Part shown: positions 44,629-53,589 of the stretch, piece by piece | Layout of the letters: every line of letters begins with the position of its first letter | How positions within the stretch are numbered: the first letter of the stretch is position 1 | Origin: Rhodococcus sovatensis | GTDB taxonomy: Bacteria; Actinomycetota; Actinomycetes; Mycobacteriales; Mycobacteriaceae | Length of the DNA: 64,000 nucleotides | Reading direction: 5' to 3' | Assembly (NCBI RefSeq): GCF_037327425.1 | Contig: NZ_CP147846.1 | Location: forward strand, 5,828,001-5,892,000 | Notes under the pieces: generated by a model | Databases searched by the model: none | Told to the model about the DNA's origin: nothing | Seen by the model: the letters and a program-made list of their open reading frames with translations, nothing else | Made by a program: the position numbers and the translations under genes

Positions 44629-45840
44629 ATGAGCACTGCCGTCCCGACCACCGATGCACCGGTCAGCCACGCCGACCCCTTCGCTCTCGATGTGCTGCAC
44701 GACCCGCTACCGTTTCAATCCGCTCTGCGCGAGGCCGGACCCGTGGTCTACCTCAACCGCTACGACGTCTTCGCGATGGGCCGATACGAACAAGTCCATG
44801 CCGCACTCACCGACTGGCAGGGCTTTCAGTCCGCCGCCGGAGTCGGGCTGAGCAACTTCCGATACGAAACTCCCTGGCGACCACCGAGTTTGCTGCTCGA
44901 GACCGACCCTCCGCACCACGATGCTCCACGCGCAGTTCTCAGCAAGGTCCTCGGGCCACGGGCCCTGACCAAACTGCGAGCGTCGTGGATGGTCGACGCC
45001 GAAATCCTCGTCGACCAGGTTCTCGACGCGCACACCGAATTCGATGCCGTATCGGCACTCGCCGCAGCATTCCCGCTGCGCGTGTTTCCCGACGCAGTCG
45101 GAATTCCGGACGCCGGGCGGGAGAATTTGCTGCCGTACGGCGATCACTTGTTCAACGCCTTCGGGCCGGTGAATTCGTTGGTGGAGAAAGGCGCTCCTCG
45201 CGTTGCGGAACTGTCCGGTTGGGTCAATGCCCAGTGCACGCGTGATGCACTCTCCGACGACGGGTTCGGTGCAGAGATCTGGGCGGCGGCCGACCGTGGG
45301 GACATCACCCACGAGCAAGCCCCGCTGATCGTGCGCTCGCTGCTCTCGGCCGGCGTCGACACGACGGTCAACGGACTCGCTGCAGTCCTGTATGCCTTCG
45401 CCAACAATCCACTTCAATGGGCACGACTACGGGAGAACCCTTCGACGCTGGCCAAGACCGCATTCGACGAGGCCGTGCGGTGGGAGTCACCGGTTCAGAC
45501 GTTCTTTCGAACTGCGACCTCCGACATCGACATAGAGGGCACGGAGATCCCCAGTGGGCGCAAGATCCTGATGTTCCTCGGATCCGCGAACCGCGACCCG
45601 CGCCGGTGGACCGATCCCGACGCGTTCGACATCACACGAAACCCATCAGGACACGTCGGCTACGGAATGGGAATCCACCAGTGCGTCGGCCAGCACGTCG
45701 CCCGCCTCGAAGCCGAAGCTCTCCTGGCCGCACTCGCGGCGCGCATCGAGACGATCGAACCCGCCGCACCCGCCTCACGGCACCTGAACAACACGCTGCG
45801 GTCATGGGAATCGATCCCCGTCCGCATCACCCGGCGGTAA
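44629..45840 (+). CDS. Cytochrome P450, CYP199-like
   Basis: P450 of 403 aa. Several segments match CYP199A enzymes, which O-demethylate 4-methoxybenzoate: PSLLLETDPPHHD, FNAFGPVNSL, LLSAGVDTTVNG, ESPVQTFFRT and LMFLGSANRDPRRWTDPD. The heme motif HVGYGMGIHQCVG has Tyr where Phe is usual. The ExxR Glu is expected in the K-helix (FDEAVRWESP). The ATG follows AAGGA. The gene is 28 nt after its likely reductase. Predicted role: demethylation or hydroxylation of a para-substituted aromatic acid, releasing formaldehyde. Confidence 0.92.
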   Translation: MSTAVPTTDAPVSHADPFALDVLHDPLPFQSALREAGPVVYLNRYDVFAMGRYEQVHAALTDWQGFQSAAGVGLSNFRYETPWRPPSLLLETDPPHHDAPRAVLSKVLGPRALTKLRASWMVDAEILVDQVLDAHTEFDAVSALAAAFPLRVFPDAVGIPDAGRENLLPYGDHLFNAFGPVNSLVEKGAPRVAELSGWVNAQCTRDALSDDGFGAEIWAAADRGDITHEQAPLIVRSLLSAGVDTTVNGLAAVLYAFANNPLQWARLRENPSTLAKTAFDEAVRWESPVQTFFRTATSDIDIEGTEIPSGRKILMFLGSANRDPRRWTDPDAFDITRNPSGHVGYGMGIHQCVGQHVARLEAEALLAALAARIETIEPAAPASRHLNNTLRSWESIPVRITRR

Positions 45841-45858
45841 AGACGATGGTCCAGCAAT

Positions 45859-45886
45859 CCCGCCCGATGCAGGAGCATCGGGCGGG
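45859..45886. terminator. Bidirectional terminator between convergent P450 and MBL genes
   Basis: An 11-bp perfect stem, CCCGCCCGATG/CATCGGGCGGG, with a 6-nt loop lies between two convergent genes whose stops are 47 bp apart. Confidence 0.75.
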
Positions 45887-45887
45887 T

Positions 45888-46541
45888 TCAGGTGCCGCGG
45901 GCGATCCAGTGGGCGAGGTGGGGTGATTCGGTGCCGATGGTGGTGGCGTCGCCGTGTCCGGTGTAGACAGTGGTCTCCTCCGGCAGGGTAAAGAGTCGGT
46001 CGCGAATCGATCCGATGATGGTGGGGAAGTCGGAGTACGACCGCCCGGTGGCACCGGGGCCGCCGGAGAAGAGTGTGTCTCCGGAAAACAGGACACCGAC
46101 CTCGGGGAGATAGAGGCACACCGAGCCGGGGGAGTGGCCGGGTGTGTGTATGACCTGAATATCGGTGCCGGCCACGGCGATCCGCTGGTGGTCGTCGAGG
46201 GTCCAATGGGCGACGTCGGGATGCGACTGCTTCCACAGGACGTCGTCACCGGGGTGCAGCACGATCGGCGCGTGGAGCTCGTGGCCGAGTTCGGGAGCGA
46301 CGGTGACGTGATCGTTGTGGCCGTGGGTGCACAGAACCGCGTTGACGTGGCGACCAGCGACCGCGTCGATGATCGGTCCGGCGGTGTGGGCGGCATCGAT
46401 GACGACGACGTCGGTGTCGTCACCGATGAGGTAGATGTTGTTCTCCACCTCCCAGGTGCCGCCGTCGAGTGCGAAGACTCCTGAGGTGACGACCCGCTCG
46501 ATCCGTACTCCGTGTGCGTCGACCAGGGTTTCGACGGTCAC
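45888..46541 (-). CDS. MBL-fold hydrolase next to formaldehyde dehydrogenase
   Basis: Metallo-beta-lactamase-fold protein of 217 aa with THGHNDHV, HTPGHSPGS, LFSGDTLFSGG and TGHGDAT, the usual metal ligands of glyoxalase II-like hydrolases. The GTG start overlaps the dehydrogenase stop (GTGA). In actinobacteria this neighbour of the mycothiol-dependent formaldehyde dehydrogenase probably hydrolyses the S-formylmycothiol or a related thioester; this role is inferred from the pairing. Confidence 0.88.
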   Translation of the reverse strand: MTVETLVDAHGVRIERVVTSGVFALDGGTWEVENNIYLIGDDTDVVVIDAAHTAGPIIDAVAGRHVNAVLCTHGHNDHVTVAPELGHELHAPIVLHPGDDVLWKQSHPDVAHWTLDDHQRIAVAGTDIQVIHTPGHSPGSVCLYLPEVGVLFSGDTLFSGGPGATGRSYSDFPTIIGSIRDRLFTLPEETTVYTGHGDATTIGTESPHLAHWIARGT

Positions 46542-47623
46542 AGGACCACGACCGATCGCAGGACTTCGCCGGCGTGCATACGGTCGAAGGCTTTTTCGAC
46601 GTCGCCGAGGTCGATGCGTTCGGTGACGAATTTCTCCAGCGGGAGGCGGCCTTGGATGTACAGTTCGACCAGTGTGGGGAAGTCGCGTTCGGGCAGGCAG
46701 TCGCCGTACCACGATGACTTCAATGATCCGCCGTGAGAGAAGAAGTCGAGCAGCGGCATCTCGACGCGCATATTCGGGGTGGGGACGCCGACGAGGACCA
46801 CGGTGCCGGCGAGATCGCGACTGTAGAAGGCCTGTTTCCAGGTTTCCGGACGCCCGACGGCGTCGATGACGACATCGGCACCGTGGCCGCCGGTGAGTTC
46901 TTTGACAGCGTCGATGGGGGCAGTGTGGGAGGCGTTGATCGTATGCGTGGCACCGAGTTCCTTCGCCCAGGCAAGTTTGGTGTCGTCGCGGTCGATGGCG
47001 ATGATGACCGACGCACCAGCAAGCGCTGCTCCGGCGATGGCAGCATCGCCGACGCCGCCGCACCCGATGACCGCGACAGAGTCGCCGCGGCCGACGTTGC
47101 CAGTATTCACAGCGGCACCGAGGCCGGCCATGACACCACAGCCCAGTAGTCCCACGACGGCGGGGTCGGCGGTCGGGTCGACCTGTGTGCACTGTTTTTC
47201 GTGGACGACGGTCTTGTCGGCGAACGAGCCGATGCCCAGTGCGGGGGTGAGTTCGGTGCCGTCGGTGAGGGTCATCTTCTTCGACGCATTGTGGGTGTCG
47301 AAGCAGTACCAGGGCCGGCCGCGCTTGCAGGCGCGACATTCCCCGCAGACCGCGCGCCAGTTGAGGACGACGAAGTCGCCGACACTCACGTGTGTGACGG
47401 CGTCACCGATGGTCTCGACGATCCCGGCGGCTTCGTGGCCGAGCAGGAACGGGAATTCGTCGTTGATGCCGCCGTCGCGGTAGGTGAGGTCGGTGTGGCA
47501 GACCCCGCACGCCTGAATTGTGACGATGACGTCGTGGGGGCCGGGGTCGGGGATGACGATGTCGACGAGTTCGACGGCGGCGTCCTTGGTTCGGGCGATG
47601 ACGCCGCGGACAGTTTGGGTCAT
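46538..47623 (-). CDS. mscR: S-(hydroxymethyl)mycothiol (formaldehyde) dehydrogenase
   Basis: Zinc-dependent medium-chain dehydrogenase of 361 aa. The catalytic zinc site has ACGVCHTDL and GHEAAGIVE; the structural zinc cysteines are in CGECRACKRGRPWYC; the NAD motif is VIGCGGVGDAAI. These match mycothiol-dependent formaldehyde dehydrogenases (MscR/AdhE2). Start at ATG 47623; no strong ribosome site. It would oxidise formaldehyde released by an O-demethylase, consistent with the P450 next door. Confidence 0.9.
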   Translation of the reverse strand: MTQTVRGVIARTKDAAVELVDIVIPDPGPHDVIVTIQACGVCHTDLTYRDGGINDEFPFLLGHEAAGIVETIGDAVTHVSVGDFVVLNWRAVCGECRACKRGRPWYCFDTHNASKKMTLTDGTELTPALGIGSFADKTVVHEKQCTQVDPTADPAVVGLLGCGVMAGLGAAVNTGNVGRGDSVAVIGCGGVGDAAIAGAALAGASVIIAIDRDDTKLAWAKELGATHTINASHTAPIDAVKELTGGHGADVVIDAVGRPETWKQAFYSRDLAGTVVLVGVPTPNMRVEMPLLDFFSHGGSLKSSWYGDCLPERDFPTLVELYIQGRLPLEKFVTERIDLGDVEKAFDRMHAGEVLRSVVVL

Positions 47624-47673
47624 GAGGGTGCTTTCGTGCTGGAAGAAAAGTTGCGGCGGACTGCTAGGACGTG

Positions 47674-48735
47674 TCAGGCAGTGTGGGCTGTGGTTCGAGA
47701 CCAATGTGGTAGTGGTGCACCAGGTATCGGCGATCTGAATGTCGGCAACGACGATCCTTCGAGCGAACCGATGTACACGGTCCGGAGATCGGGGCCTCCG
47801 AAGGTGACGCTTGCCATTCGCGGCGCGAGGCCGTCCCCGGGCTTGGTGCCGCCGACAGTGGCAACAAGGTTTCCCGGTCCGGTCCGCATGGAGTTCTTTG
47901 CGTCGCGGTCACCGTCTTCCCACAGAGTCAGAAGGTCACCTTCTGGTGTGATGGCAACGAGTTTGTCCTGCCCGATCAGTGTGGTCCACACGTTTCCGTG
48001 AGCGTCGAACGCGAATCCGTCAGGTGCGCCGTGCAATTTTTCGGGGCCGAACGTTTCTCTGCCGCTCAGTACGCCGCCCGCTTCGACAGTGAATCGGGTC
48101 AGGTGATCTGCACCGGTTTCGGCCACGAGCAGTGTCGTTCCGTCGGCGTCGAAGCGCATCTCGTTGGTCCCACACAGTCCTGTGGCGACCACACGCGCGA
48201 CCGTGTGGATCCCTGGCTTCCAATCGTCGATGACTGCGATGTAGCCGTCGGGTTGCAGGCCAGCACTGCGGGAGCGCCACGCTTCCGCCGATGCCGTGAC
48301 CGAGAACCACAGTCGCCCTTCTCGATCGAGGTTGGGGAAGTTCGCTTTGCCCAGTGGGCGAACGACATCATCCGGCCATGTTGCTCGATCGGCGACAAGG
48401 GACCAGGTTCCATCACGGGTGATGTGTTCGATTCGGTTGGTACCGAAGTTCGCGACGATAAAATTGCCGTCGGTGTCGAAGCACAGTCCGTTGGGCAGTG
48501 AGTATCCCTCGTTGCCTTCGATATTGGGATTGGTGTCGGGGGCAAACGGGCCGCCGCCGTCAGGACGGATCAGACGCTGCGTCCCGTGCGCGTCGAGGTG
48601 CACGATTCCGCCGAGATCGGCGATCCACAGGTCGCCCGATCGTTCTGCGAGGATGCACTCCGGCCGTCGCAGGCTGTGTCCGGTCGTGCTGATGGTCGAA
48701 GGGTCGACGGACCAGCCAAGCAGTGGGTTTGTCAC
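47674..48735 (-). CDS. SMP-30/gluconolactonase-like protein
   Basis: Beta-propeller hydrolase of 353 aa in the SMP-30/gluconolactonase family. Metal ligands are visible as Glu in RPECILAERSGDLWIADLGG, Asn in SLPNGLCFDTDGN, Asn in GTNEMRFDADGT and Asp in GAPDGFAFDAHGN. The GTG start overlaps the aldehyde dehydrogenase stop as GTGA. It may open a lactone formed in the pathway. The gap to the formaldehyde dehydrogenase is 50 nt, so the operon probably continues. Confidence 0.85.
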   Translation of the reverse strand: MTNPLLGWSVDPSTISTTGHSLRRPECILAERSGDLWIADLGGIVHLDAHGTQRLIRPDGGGPFAPDTNPNIEGNEGYSLPNGLCFDTDGNFIVANFGTNRIEHITRDGTWSLVADRATWPDDVVRPLGKANFPNLDREGRLWFSVTASAEAWRSRSAGLQPDGYIAVIDDWKPGIHTVARVVATGLCGTNEMRFDADGTTLLVAETGADHLTRFTVEAGGVLSGRETFGPEKLHGAPDGFAFDAHGNVWTTLIGQDKLVAITPEGDLLTLWEDGDRDAKNSMRTGPGNLVATVGGTKPGDGLAPRMASVTFGGPDLRTVYIGSLEGSSLPTFRSPIPGAPLPHWSRTTAHTA

Positions 48736-50162
48736 TTCACTGTCCCTTGTTCGTTCGAATCCGGCGTCGAATCGTCGACCCAGAAGGTCCGGACGTTGGT
48801 GAATTCTCGAATACCCTCGACCGACAGTTCCCGTCCGTACCCGCTTCTGCGCGTACCTCCGAACGGCACTCGTGGGTCCGAGGCCACCACTGCATTGACG
48901 AACAATGCGCCGGAGTTGATGCGGCGTCCCACTGCCAGTGCGCGGTCCACATTCGTCGACCACACGCTTGCACCGAGTCCGTATACGGTCGTATCGGCAA
49001 GGCGGACAGCATGTTCGTCATCCGATGCGCGGACGACGGCAGCGATGGGACCGAATGTCTCCTCCTTGAAGACAGCCATCTCGGGTGTGACGTCGGTGAG
49101 GATGGTCGGCTGGAAGAAGGCGCTTCCCGGAACCAGCGGCCGGCCGCCGACGACGGCTACCGCTCCGGCCGCGATCGAGGTATCGACCTGTTGTTGTAGC
49201 GCTTCGGCCTGGGATATGCGTGCGACGGGACCGATCTGGGTTGCGGGATCATGAGGGTCACCGACGATCAGTTCGGACGTCAGACGTGCAAATATCTCTG
49301 TGAACTCATCGGCCACGGACTCGGCGACGATGAACCTTTTGGCGGCAAGACAGCTCTGGCCTCCGTTGAGAAATCGTGACTTGACGGCGGCGCGTGCTGC
49401 AGCGGGTACGTCGGCATCACCGAGAACGATGAACGGGTCCGATCCACCCAGTTCGAGTACGGACTTCTTCAACGCATGTGCCGCAGCAGCCGCGACGGAC
49501 ATTCCGGCGCGCTCGCTTCCGGTCAGAGTGATCGCTGCAACCGAGGGGTGGTCGATGATGCGTGTTGTCGCCTCTGCCACATCGCTCTCGTCGATCAGCA
49601 GCGTGGTGAACAGTGCCTCGGGGGCACCGACGGATGCGGCTGCAGCTCGAAAGAGCTCTTGGGCGGCAAGTGCGCAACCGGTGACCGAGGGCGCGTGTTT
49701 GAGCAGCGCTGCGTTTCCCGCTGCCAACGCAGGCGCAGCGAACCGGACCACCTGCCAGAACGGAAAGTTCCATGGCATGACAGCAAGGATCACGCCGAGA
49801 GGTTCGTGCGCGACCCAGCTACGGCTGGCTGATGTCTCGACGGGCCTGTCGGCCAGAAACCCCTCGGCATGTTCACCGAAGAACTCGGCGGCAACGGCGC
49901 ATTTGTCGATTTCGCTCAGCGCCTCCGAGATGGGCTTTCCCATCTCGTCGACCATCAGGTTCGCAAGGGTGACCCTGCGGGACGACAGTTCGTGCGACAC
50001 GGCGTGCAGAAGAGCCGCGCGTATGTCCCAGCTGGAGAACCGCCACTGATCGGCCGCTTCGGACGCCTGCTGGACCGCGGTCGAAAGGTCATCCTCTGTA
50101 TGGGATGTCCATCGACCGACCTCGGCTCCTGTTGTCGGCGAGATGCTCACGAGGGTGCCCAT
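48732..50162 (-). CDS. Aldehyde dehydrogenase (succinate-semialdehyde dehydrogenase type)
   Basis: Aldehyde dehydrogenase of 476 aa. The catalytic Cys is in FLNGGQSCLAAKRF and Glu in SVLELGGSDPFIV; the Asn is in MPWNFPFW. These fit succinate-semialdehyde dehydrogenases of the GabD/Sad group. It starts at 50162, eight bases or so after AAAGG, and overlaps the SDR stop by 16 nt. It would oxidise an aldehyde made by ring cleavage or side-chain cleavage. Confidence 0.9.
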   Translation of the reverse strand: MGTLVSISPTTGAEVGRWTSHTEDDLSTAVQQASEAADQWRFSSWDIRAALLHAVSHELSSRRVTLANLMVDEMGKPISEALSEIDKCAVAAEFFGEHAEGFLADRPVETSASRSWVAHEPLGVILAVMPWNFPFWQVVRFAAPALAAGNAALLKHAPSVTGCALAAQELFRAAAASVGAPEALFTTLLIDESDVAEATTRIIDHPSVAAITLTGSERAGMSVAAAAAHALKKSVLELGGSDPFIVLGDADVPAAARAAVKSRFLNGGQSCLAAKRFIVAESVADEFTEIFARLTSELIVGDPHDPATQIGPVARISQAEALQQQVDTSIAAGAVAVVGGRPLVPGSAFFQPTILTDVTPEMAVFKEETFGPIAAVVRASDDEHAVRLADTTVYGLGASVWSTNVDRALAVGRRINSGALFVNAVVASDPRVPFGGTRRSGYGRELSVEGIREFTNVRTFWVDDSTPDSNEQGTVK

Positions 50163-50962
50163 GTAGCTGCCTTTCTGCTTGCTTCGGGTGAATTCGTGCG
50201 CACTGCATCGGAAAGGAACTTCACGCCCGCCTGATTGGAGAAGCCCCCGTCGACGGCGATCTCCGCTCCGGATACAAATCGAGATTCGTCGCTGATCAGG
50301 TACACGACTAGGTGCGCGACATCGTCCACCACTCCTAGAACCCCCAGAGGGTTTGCTGTGAGATTCGCCTGACGGAATTCGCTGGGCGCGTTCGCCACCA
50401 TCGGCGTCTCGATATAGCCGGGGTGAATTGTGTTGGCGCGGATGCCCAGTGGTCCCAGTTCGACACTGGCGACTTTCGACAGACCTCGCGCTGCCCATTT
50501 CGATGCGGTGTACGCAACTGTGTAGTGAGGGGTGATGGCCGCAACGCTTCCGATCGTGACGATAGAGGCACCGGGGTGCATCAGAGGTGTCATCGCTTGG
50601 ATGCCGAGAAGCGGCCCGGTCGCGTTGATGCGGAACATCCGTTCCCAGTCGGCGAGTTCGACGTCGAGTAGCCGTGCGCGGTGTGTTGCCCCAGCGTTGT
50701 TCACCAGTCCGTGTACCTCACCGAATTCGGTACGCACATCGTCGGCCAAGGCCGCCCATGCGGTCGGATCGGTCACGTCGAGCCGGCAATTGATGATTCG
50801 TCCGGTTCCGGCGGTATCCAGCTCTGCCTTCTCGTCGAACGAGATGTCGGTTGCGATCACCGTCGCGCCCTGCGCAGCGAGAGCGTACGCTTCTGCTGCG
50901 CCCTGACCGCGCGCTGCGCCGGTGACGACAACGACTTTCCCGTCGACCCGTCCTTCGCTCAT
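50147..50962 (-). CDS. SDR dehydrogenase
   Basis: Classical SDR of 271 aa with TGAARGQGAAEAYALA, NNAGATHRARL, the Ser of TIGSVAAITPH and YTASK. The cofactor motif has Gln in place of the usual Ile before the last Gly (GARGQG). Its ATG overlaps the FAH-family stop by 4 nt. The role is probably oxidation of a hydroxyl intermediate in the aromatic pathway. Confidence 0.9.
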   Translation of the reverse strand: MSEGRVDGKVVVVTGAARGQGAAEAYALAAQGATVIATDISFDEKAELDTAGTGRIINCRLDVTDPTAWAALADDVRTEFGEVHGLVNNAGATHRARLLDVELADWERMFRINATGPLLGIQAMTPLMHPGASIVTIGSVAAITPHYTVAYTASKWAARGLSKVASVELGPLGIRANTIHPGYIETPMVANAPSEFRQANLTANPLGVLGVVDDVAHLVVYLISDESRFVSGAEIAVDGGFSNQAGVKFLSDAVRTNSPEASRKAATWAPS

Positions 50963-51924
50963 TTTGTTGTTCCTGTCAGGGTGTGTAAGTCCCGCAGTGG
51001 AGTTGCGGCCACGGTCTTGTATCGCTCCGCGGGCGGCGCCACGACCGGGTTGGAGAAGAATCCCAGCCGATCCACTTTCATAGCCACGACGTCACCTGGG
51101 CTCAGCGGGGGCGGATCGAGAGCCCCGGATCGCCCCCACGCCTCGGCGAGCGATCCACCTGCACAAGTCCCGGACGCGATCAGGTCGCCGGAGCGAACCC
51201 AGGCCCCACGAGAGGCATAGCTGACGAGTTCCTCGAACGACCAGCCCATGTGGGCCAGGTTGTCGGATCCGAATTCGGAATCGTTGACGAACACCGACAT
51301 GCGAAGGTCGAGGCGGTCACCTACCCGGCAGTCTTCGAGCTCGTCCGGTGTGACCAACCATGGGCCGATGGTCGTAGCGAAGTCCTTGCTTTTTGCCGGT
51401 CCCAGACCGCCTCGCATCTCGTGTTTCTGCACATCTCGCGCCGACCAGTCGTTGACGATGAGATATCCGGCAATGTGATCGGACGCCTCGGCGGGGGTCA
51501 GATCTCGGCCGTCTTTGCCGATGACGATCCCGACTTCCAGCTCGAAATCGAGCTGCGAACTCGCCGGCAGACCTGCAACCGGATACCCAGGGTCGATGAT
51601 CGCGTGGGGGCTTCCGTAGAGGTACGTCGGCTGCTCGTGCCACAACTCCACAGCCGAGGCCGGGTCGGCTGTCATCGCCGAGGCCCCCACGACATGCTCC
51701 TCGAAGCTGACGAAGTCGCGGAAGCTACGAGGCATGAGCGGTGCGCGGAGGCGAACGTCGGACAGTGCAACGACGGGTGCGTCGGTCGGAGGAACCTGAT
51801 GCTCGCAGGCTGCGATGAGAAGATCGGTCCCGATCGGAAACAGTGTCAGGTTGTGCTCGACGCCGGCAGTCTCGACCAGGGCGACCCGTTCGGTCCCGGC
51901 GACGTCGATCCGTGCATATTTCAC
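50959..51924 (-). CDS. Fumarylacetoacetate hydrolase-family protein
   Basis: FAH-superfamily enzyme of 321 aa with metal-binding acids in DFELEVGIVIGKDGRDLTP and YLIVNDWSARDVQKHE, followed by KSKDFATTIGPWLV. Members hydrolyse C-C bonds of diketo acids or hydrate dienoates from meta-cleavage pathways. It fits the ring-cleavage operon, acting after the extradiol dioxygenase. It overlaps the SDR gene by 4 nt. Confidence 0.9.
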   Translation of the reverse strand: MKYARIDVAGTERVALVETAGVEHNLTLFPIGTDLLIAACEHQVPPTDAPVVALSDVRLRAPLMPRSFRDFVSFEEHVVGASAMTADPASAVELWHEQPTYLYGSPHAIIDPGYPVAGLPASSQLDFELEVGIVIGKDGRDLTPAEASDHIAGYLIVNDWSARDVQKHEMRGGLGPAKSKDFATTIGPWLVTPDELEDCRVGDRLDLRMSVFVNDSEFGSDNLAHMGWSFEELVSYASRGAWVRSGDLIASGTCAGGSLAEAWGRSGALDPPPLSPGDVVAMKVDRLGFFSNPVVAPPAERYKTVAATPLRDLHTLTGTTK

Positions 51925-51948
51925 GTTTTGCCTTTGTTTCGATGTCGG

Positions 51949-52242
51949 TCAGATGTCCAGGACGGTGGTGAACACCCTCTCGCGCTTCGCAAGAGCCGGA
52001 ATGGCTGTGCCCAGCGCCAGTTGTTCGAAGTGTGGGTAGGTGCCGTGCTTCTTGAAGGCGTCTTCGTCGTCGTATACCTCGAAGATCTTGAACACCGTCG
52101 GCTGGTCCGTGTCCTGATGGACGATGTAGACCTGGCAGCCTGGTTCGTCACGTGAGGCGGGTGCGAGCTGGGTCAGCGCGTCGAGCACGATGTCGGCGGT
52201 CGATTCTTGGGCGGTCCAGGTCGCTGAGCAGACAAATGCCAT
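51949..52242 (-). CDS. ABM-domain (quinol monooxygenase-like) protein
   Basis: Small protein of 97 aa with an antibiotic-biosynthesis-monooxygenase fold: SRDEPGCQVYIVHQD, VFKIFEVYDDEDAFKKH and a final VFTTVLDI. Members oxidise quinols or act as small accessory monooxygenases. A second ABM protein heads the same operon. It lies 24 nt upstream of the FAH-family gene. Confidence 0.83.
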   Translation of the reverse strand: MAFVCSATWTAQESTADIVLDALTQLAPASRDEPGCQVYIVHQDTDQPTVFKIFEVYDDEDAFKKHGTYPHFEQLALGTAIPALAKRERVFTTVLDI

Positions 52243-52320
52243 CGGTTTCTCTTTCTGTTGTGTGCCGAGCTCGTCTGTGTCGGGGCTCGGCCTGGTACTG
52301 CGCAGGGTTGCTGAGTGGAT

Positions 52321-53478
52321 TTATTGTTCGAGTTCGTGGAATGTGTCGTGTATCCAGTCGGCGACGAAACTGCTCACGTAGGGCAGGTGGTCGAGTCCGA
52401 CGTGTTCCGCACCGCCCTCTTCGGCGGTGAAGATTCGAAGATCGCGTTTAGGGCTGGCGGTGGCTTGTGAGTACGAGCGGTGTGCGTATTCGACGGGTAT
52501 TTGTCGGTCGTTTTCGCCGTGTACCACGAGAAATGGGACCGTGATCTGCGCGACTATGCCGTCGAGATTCGCGGAATCGGCGCGCGCGAGAAACTGGTCA
52601 CGATCGGATTCTCCCCATACCCACATGACATGTTTCCAGTAGTGCGGTACGGGCAGTTCGCCTTCCCGTTCGACGCGTCTGCGCTGCACCGCGCCCCAGT
52701 CGTGATTTGCTCCCCACGCCACGCAGAGCGCGAGGCGCTTCTCGAAAGCCGCTGCGCGGGGCGCGAAATAGCCGCCCAACGACCAGCCCACGATTCCGAT
52801 GCGACTAGCGTCGATCGTGTCGAACTTTTCGAGGTAGTCGACACACGCTGTCGCCCATTCTTCGGTATCGATCTGTGCGGTGAGCCCATGCAGACGGAGC
52901 GCTTCGCCGCTCCCCGGGCAATCCACCATCAAGGTGGCAATGCCACGCTGAGCCAGTTCGGCGGCGAAGCCGGACAGATACATGTGCTCTTTGGTGCTGT
53001 CGAGACCGTTCCACATGATCATGCACGGATAGGTCTGTGCCTCGGTTACCGGAACAGTGAGGTAGGCGGGAAGGAAGGTTTGCCCGTAGGGAATTTCCAC
53101 TCGCTTCGTGGACGGGTCCGACAGCTCGAACGAACGAGTCATCAATTCCAAGACTCGGCGGTAGATGCTGCTCCGGTCGGGCGCGTCCGCGCTTTGCATT
53201 CTTTCGGCGTTGACGAGATAGTTCGCGGCTCGTGCATAGGCATGGCCGGCGCTGATGTTGTGCCCCGACTCGTGGTCGGCGTCTGCGCTGGATATCACTT
53301 GGTCGACGACGCTGGTCCATGAGGCAAGCAGTTCTGCGGTGCCGGCATCTTCGCCGCGTGCTGCTGCTTTCAGCAGAGGCTTGCAGGCACGGTCGACTTC
53401 GTCGATATAGCCGCCACTGTTGAGCACTGCTACGACACCGAGGTTCCACACGTAATTGCCGGGGAAATACTCGAACAC
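52321..53478 (-). CDS. Alpha/beta hydrolase similar to 2,6-dihydroxypseudooxynicotine hydrolase
   Basis: Hydrolase of 385 aa with a long helical N-terminal region (1-135) before the alpha/beta domain, as in DHPON hydrolase and the FrsA-like group. The nucleophile is Ser in GIVGWSLGGYFAPRAA, the acid is in HGENDRQIP and the His in GAEHVGLDH. Such enzymes cleave a C-C bond next to a carbonyl on an aromatic ring or act as esterases. It sits 111 nt after the extradiol dioxygenase. The substrate is unknown. Confidence 0.85.
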   Translation of the reverse strand: MFEYFPGNYVWNLGVVAVLNSGGYIDEVDRACKPLLKAAARGEDAGTAELLASWTSVVDQVISSADADHESGHNISAGHAYARAANYLVNAERMQSADAPDRSSIYRRVLELMTRSFELSDPSTKRVEIPYGQTFLPAYLTVPVTEAQTYPCMIMWNGLDSTKEHMYLSGFAAELAQRGIATLMVDCPGSGEALRLHGLTAQIDTEEWATACVDYLEKFDTIDASRIGIVGWSLGGYFAPRAAAFEKRLALCVAWGANHDWGAVQRRRVEREGELPVPHYWKHVMWVWGESDRDQFLARADSANLDGIVAQITVPFLVVHGENDRQIPVEYAHRSYSQATASPKRDLRIFTAEEGGAEHVGLDHLPYVSSFVADWIHDTFHELEQ

Positions 53479-53589
53479 GTCTATTCCTTACTTTGTACGT
53501 CCGGCAGCCATCTCGACCGTTGGCACGTCCGGAATTCGGCTGCTGCTTGGTAACTCTCGGATCATCGATATCCGCAGAGGTTGGTTCGA

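Noticed and set aside
46542..47339. Minus-strand frame extending the MBL hydrolase to 483 codons
   Set aside because: The extension is Arg-rich shadow sequence inside the formaldehyde dehydrogenase gene; the GTG at 46541 is the plausible start.
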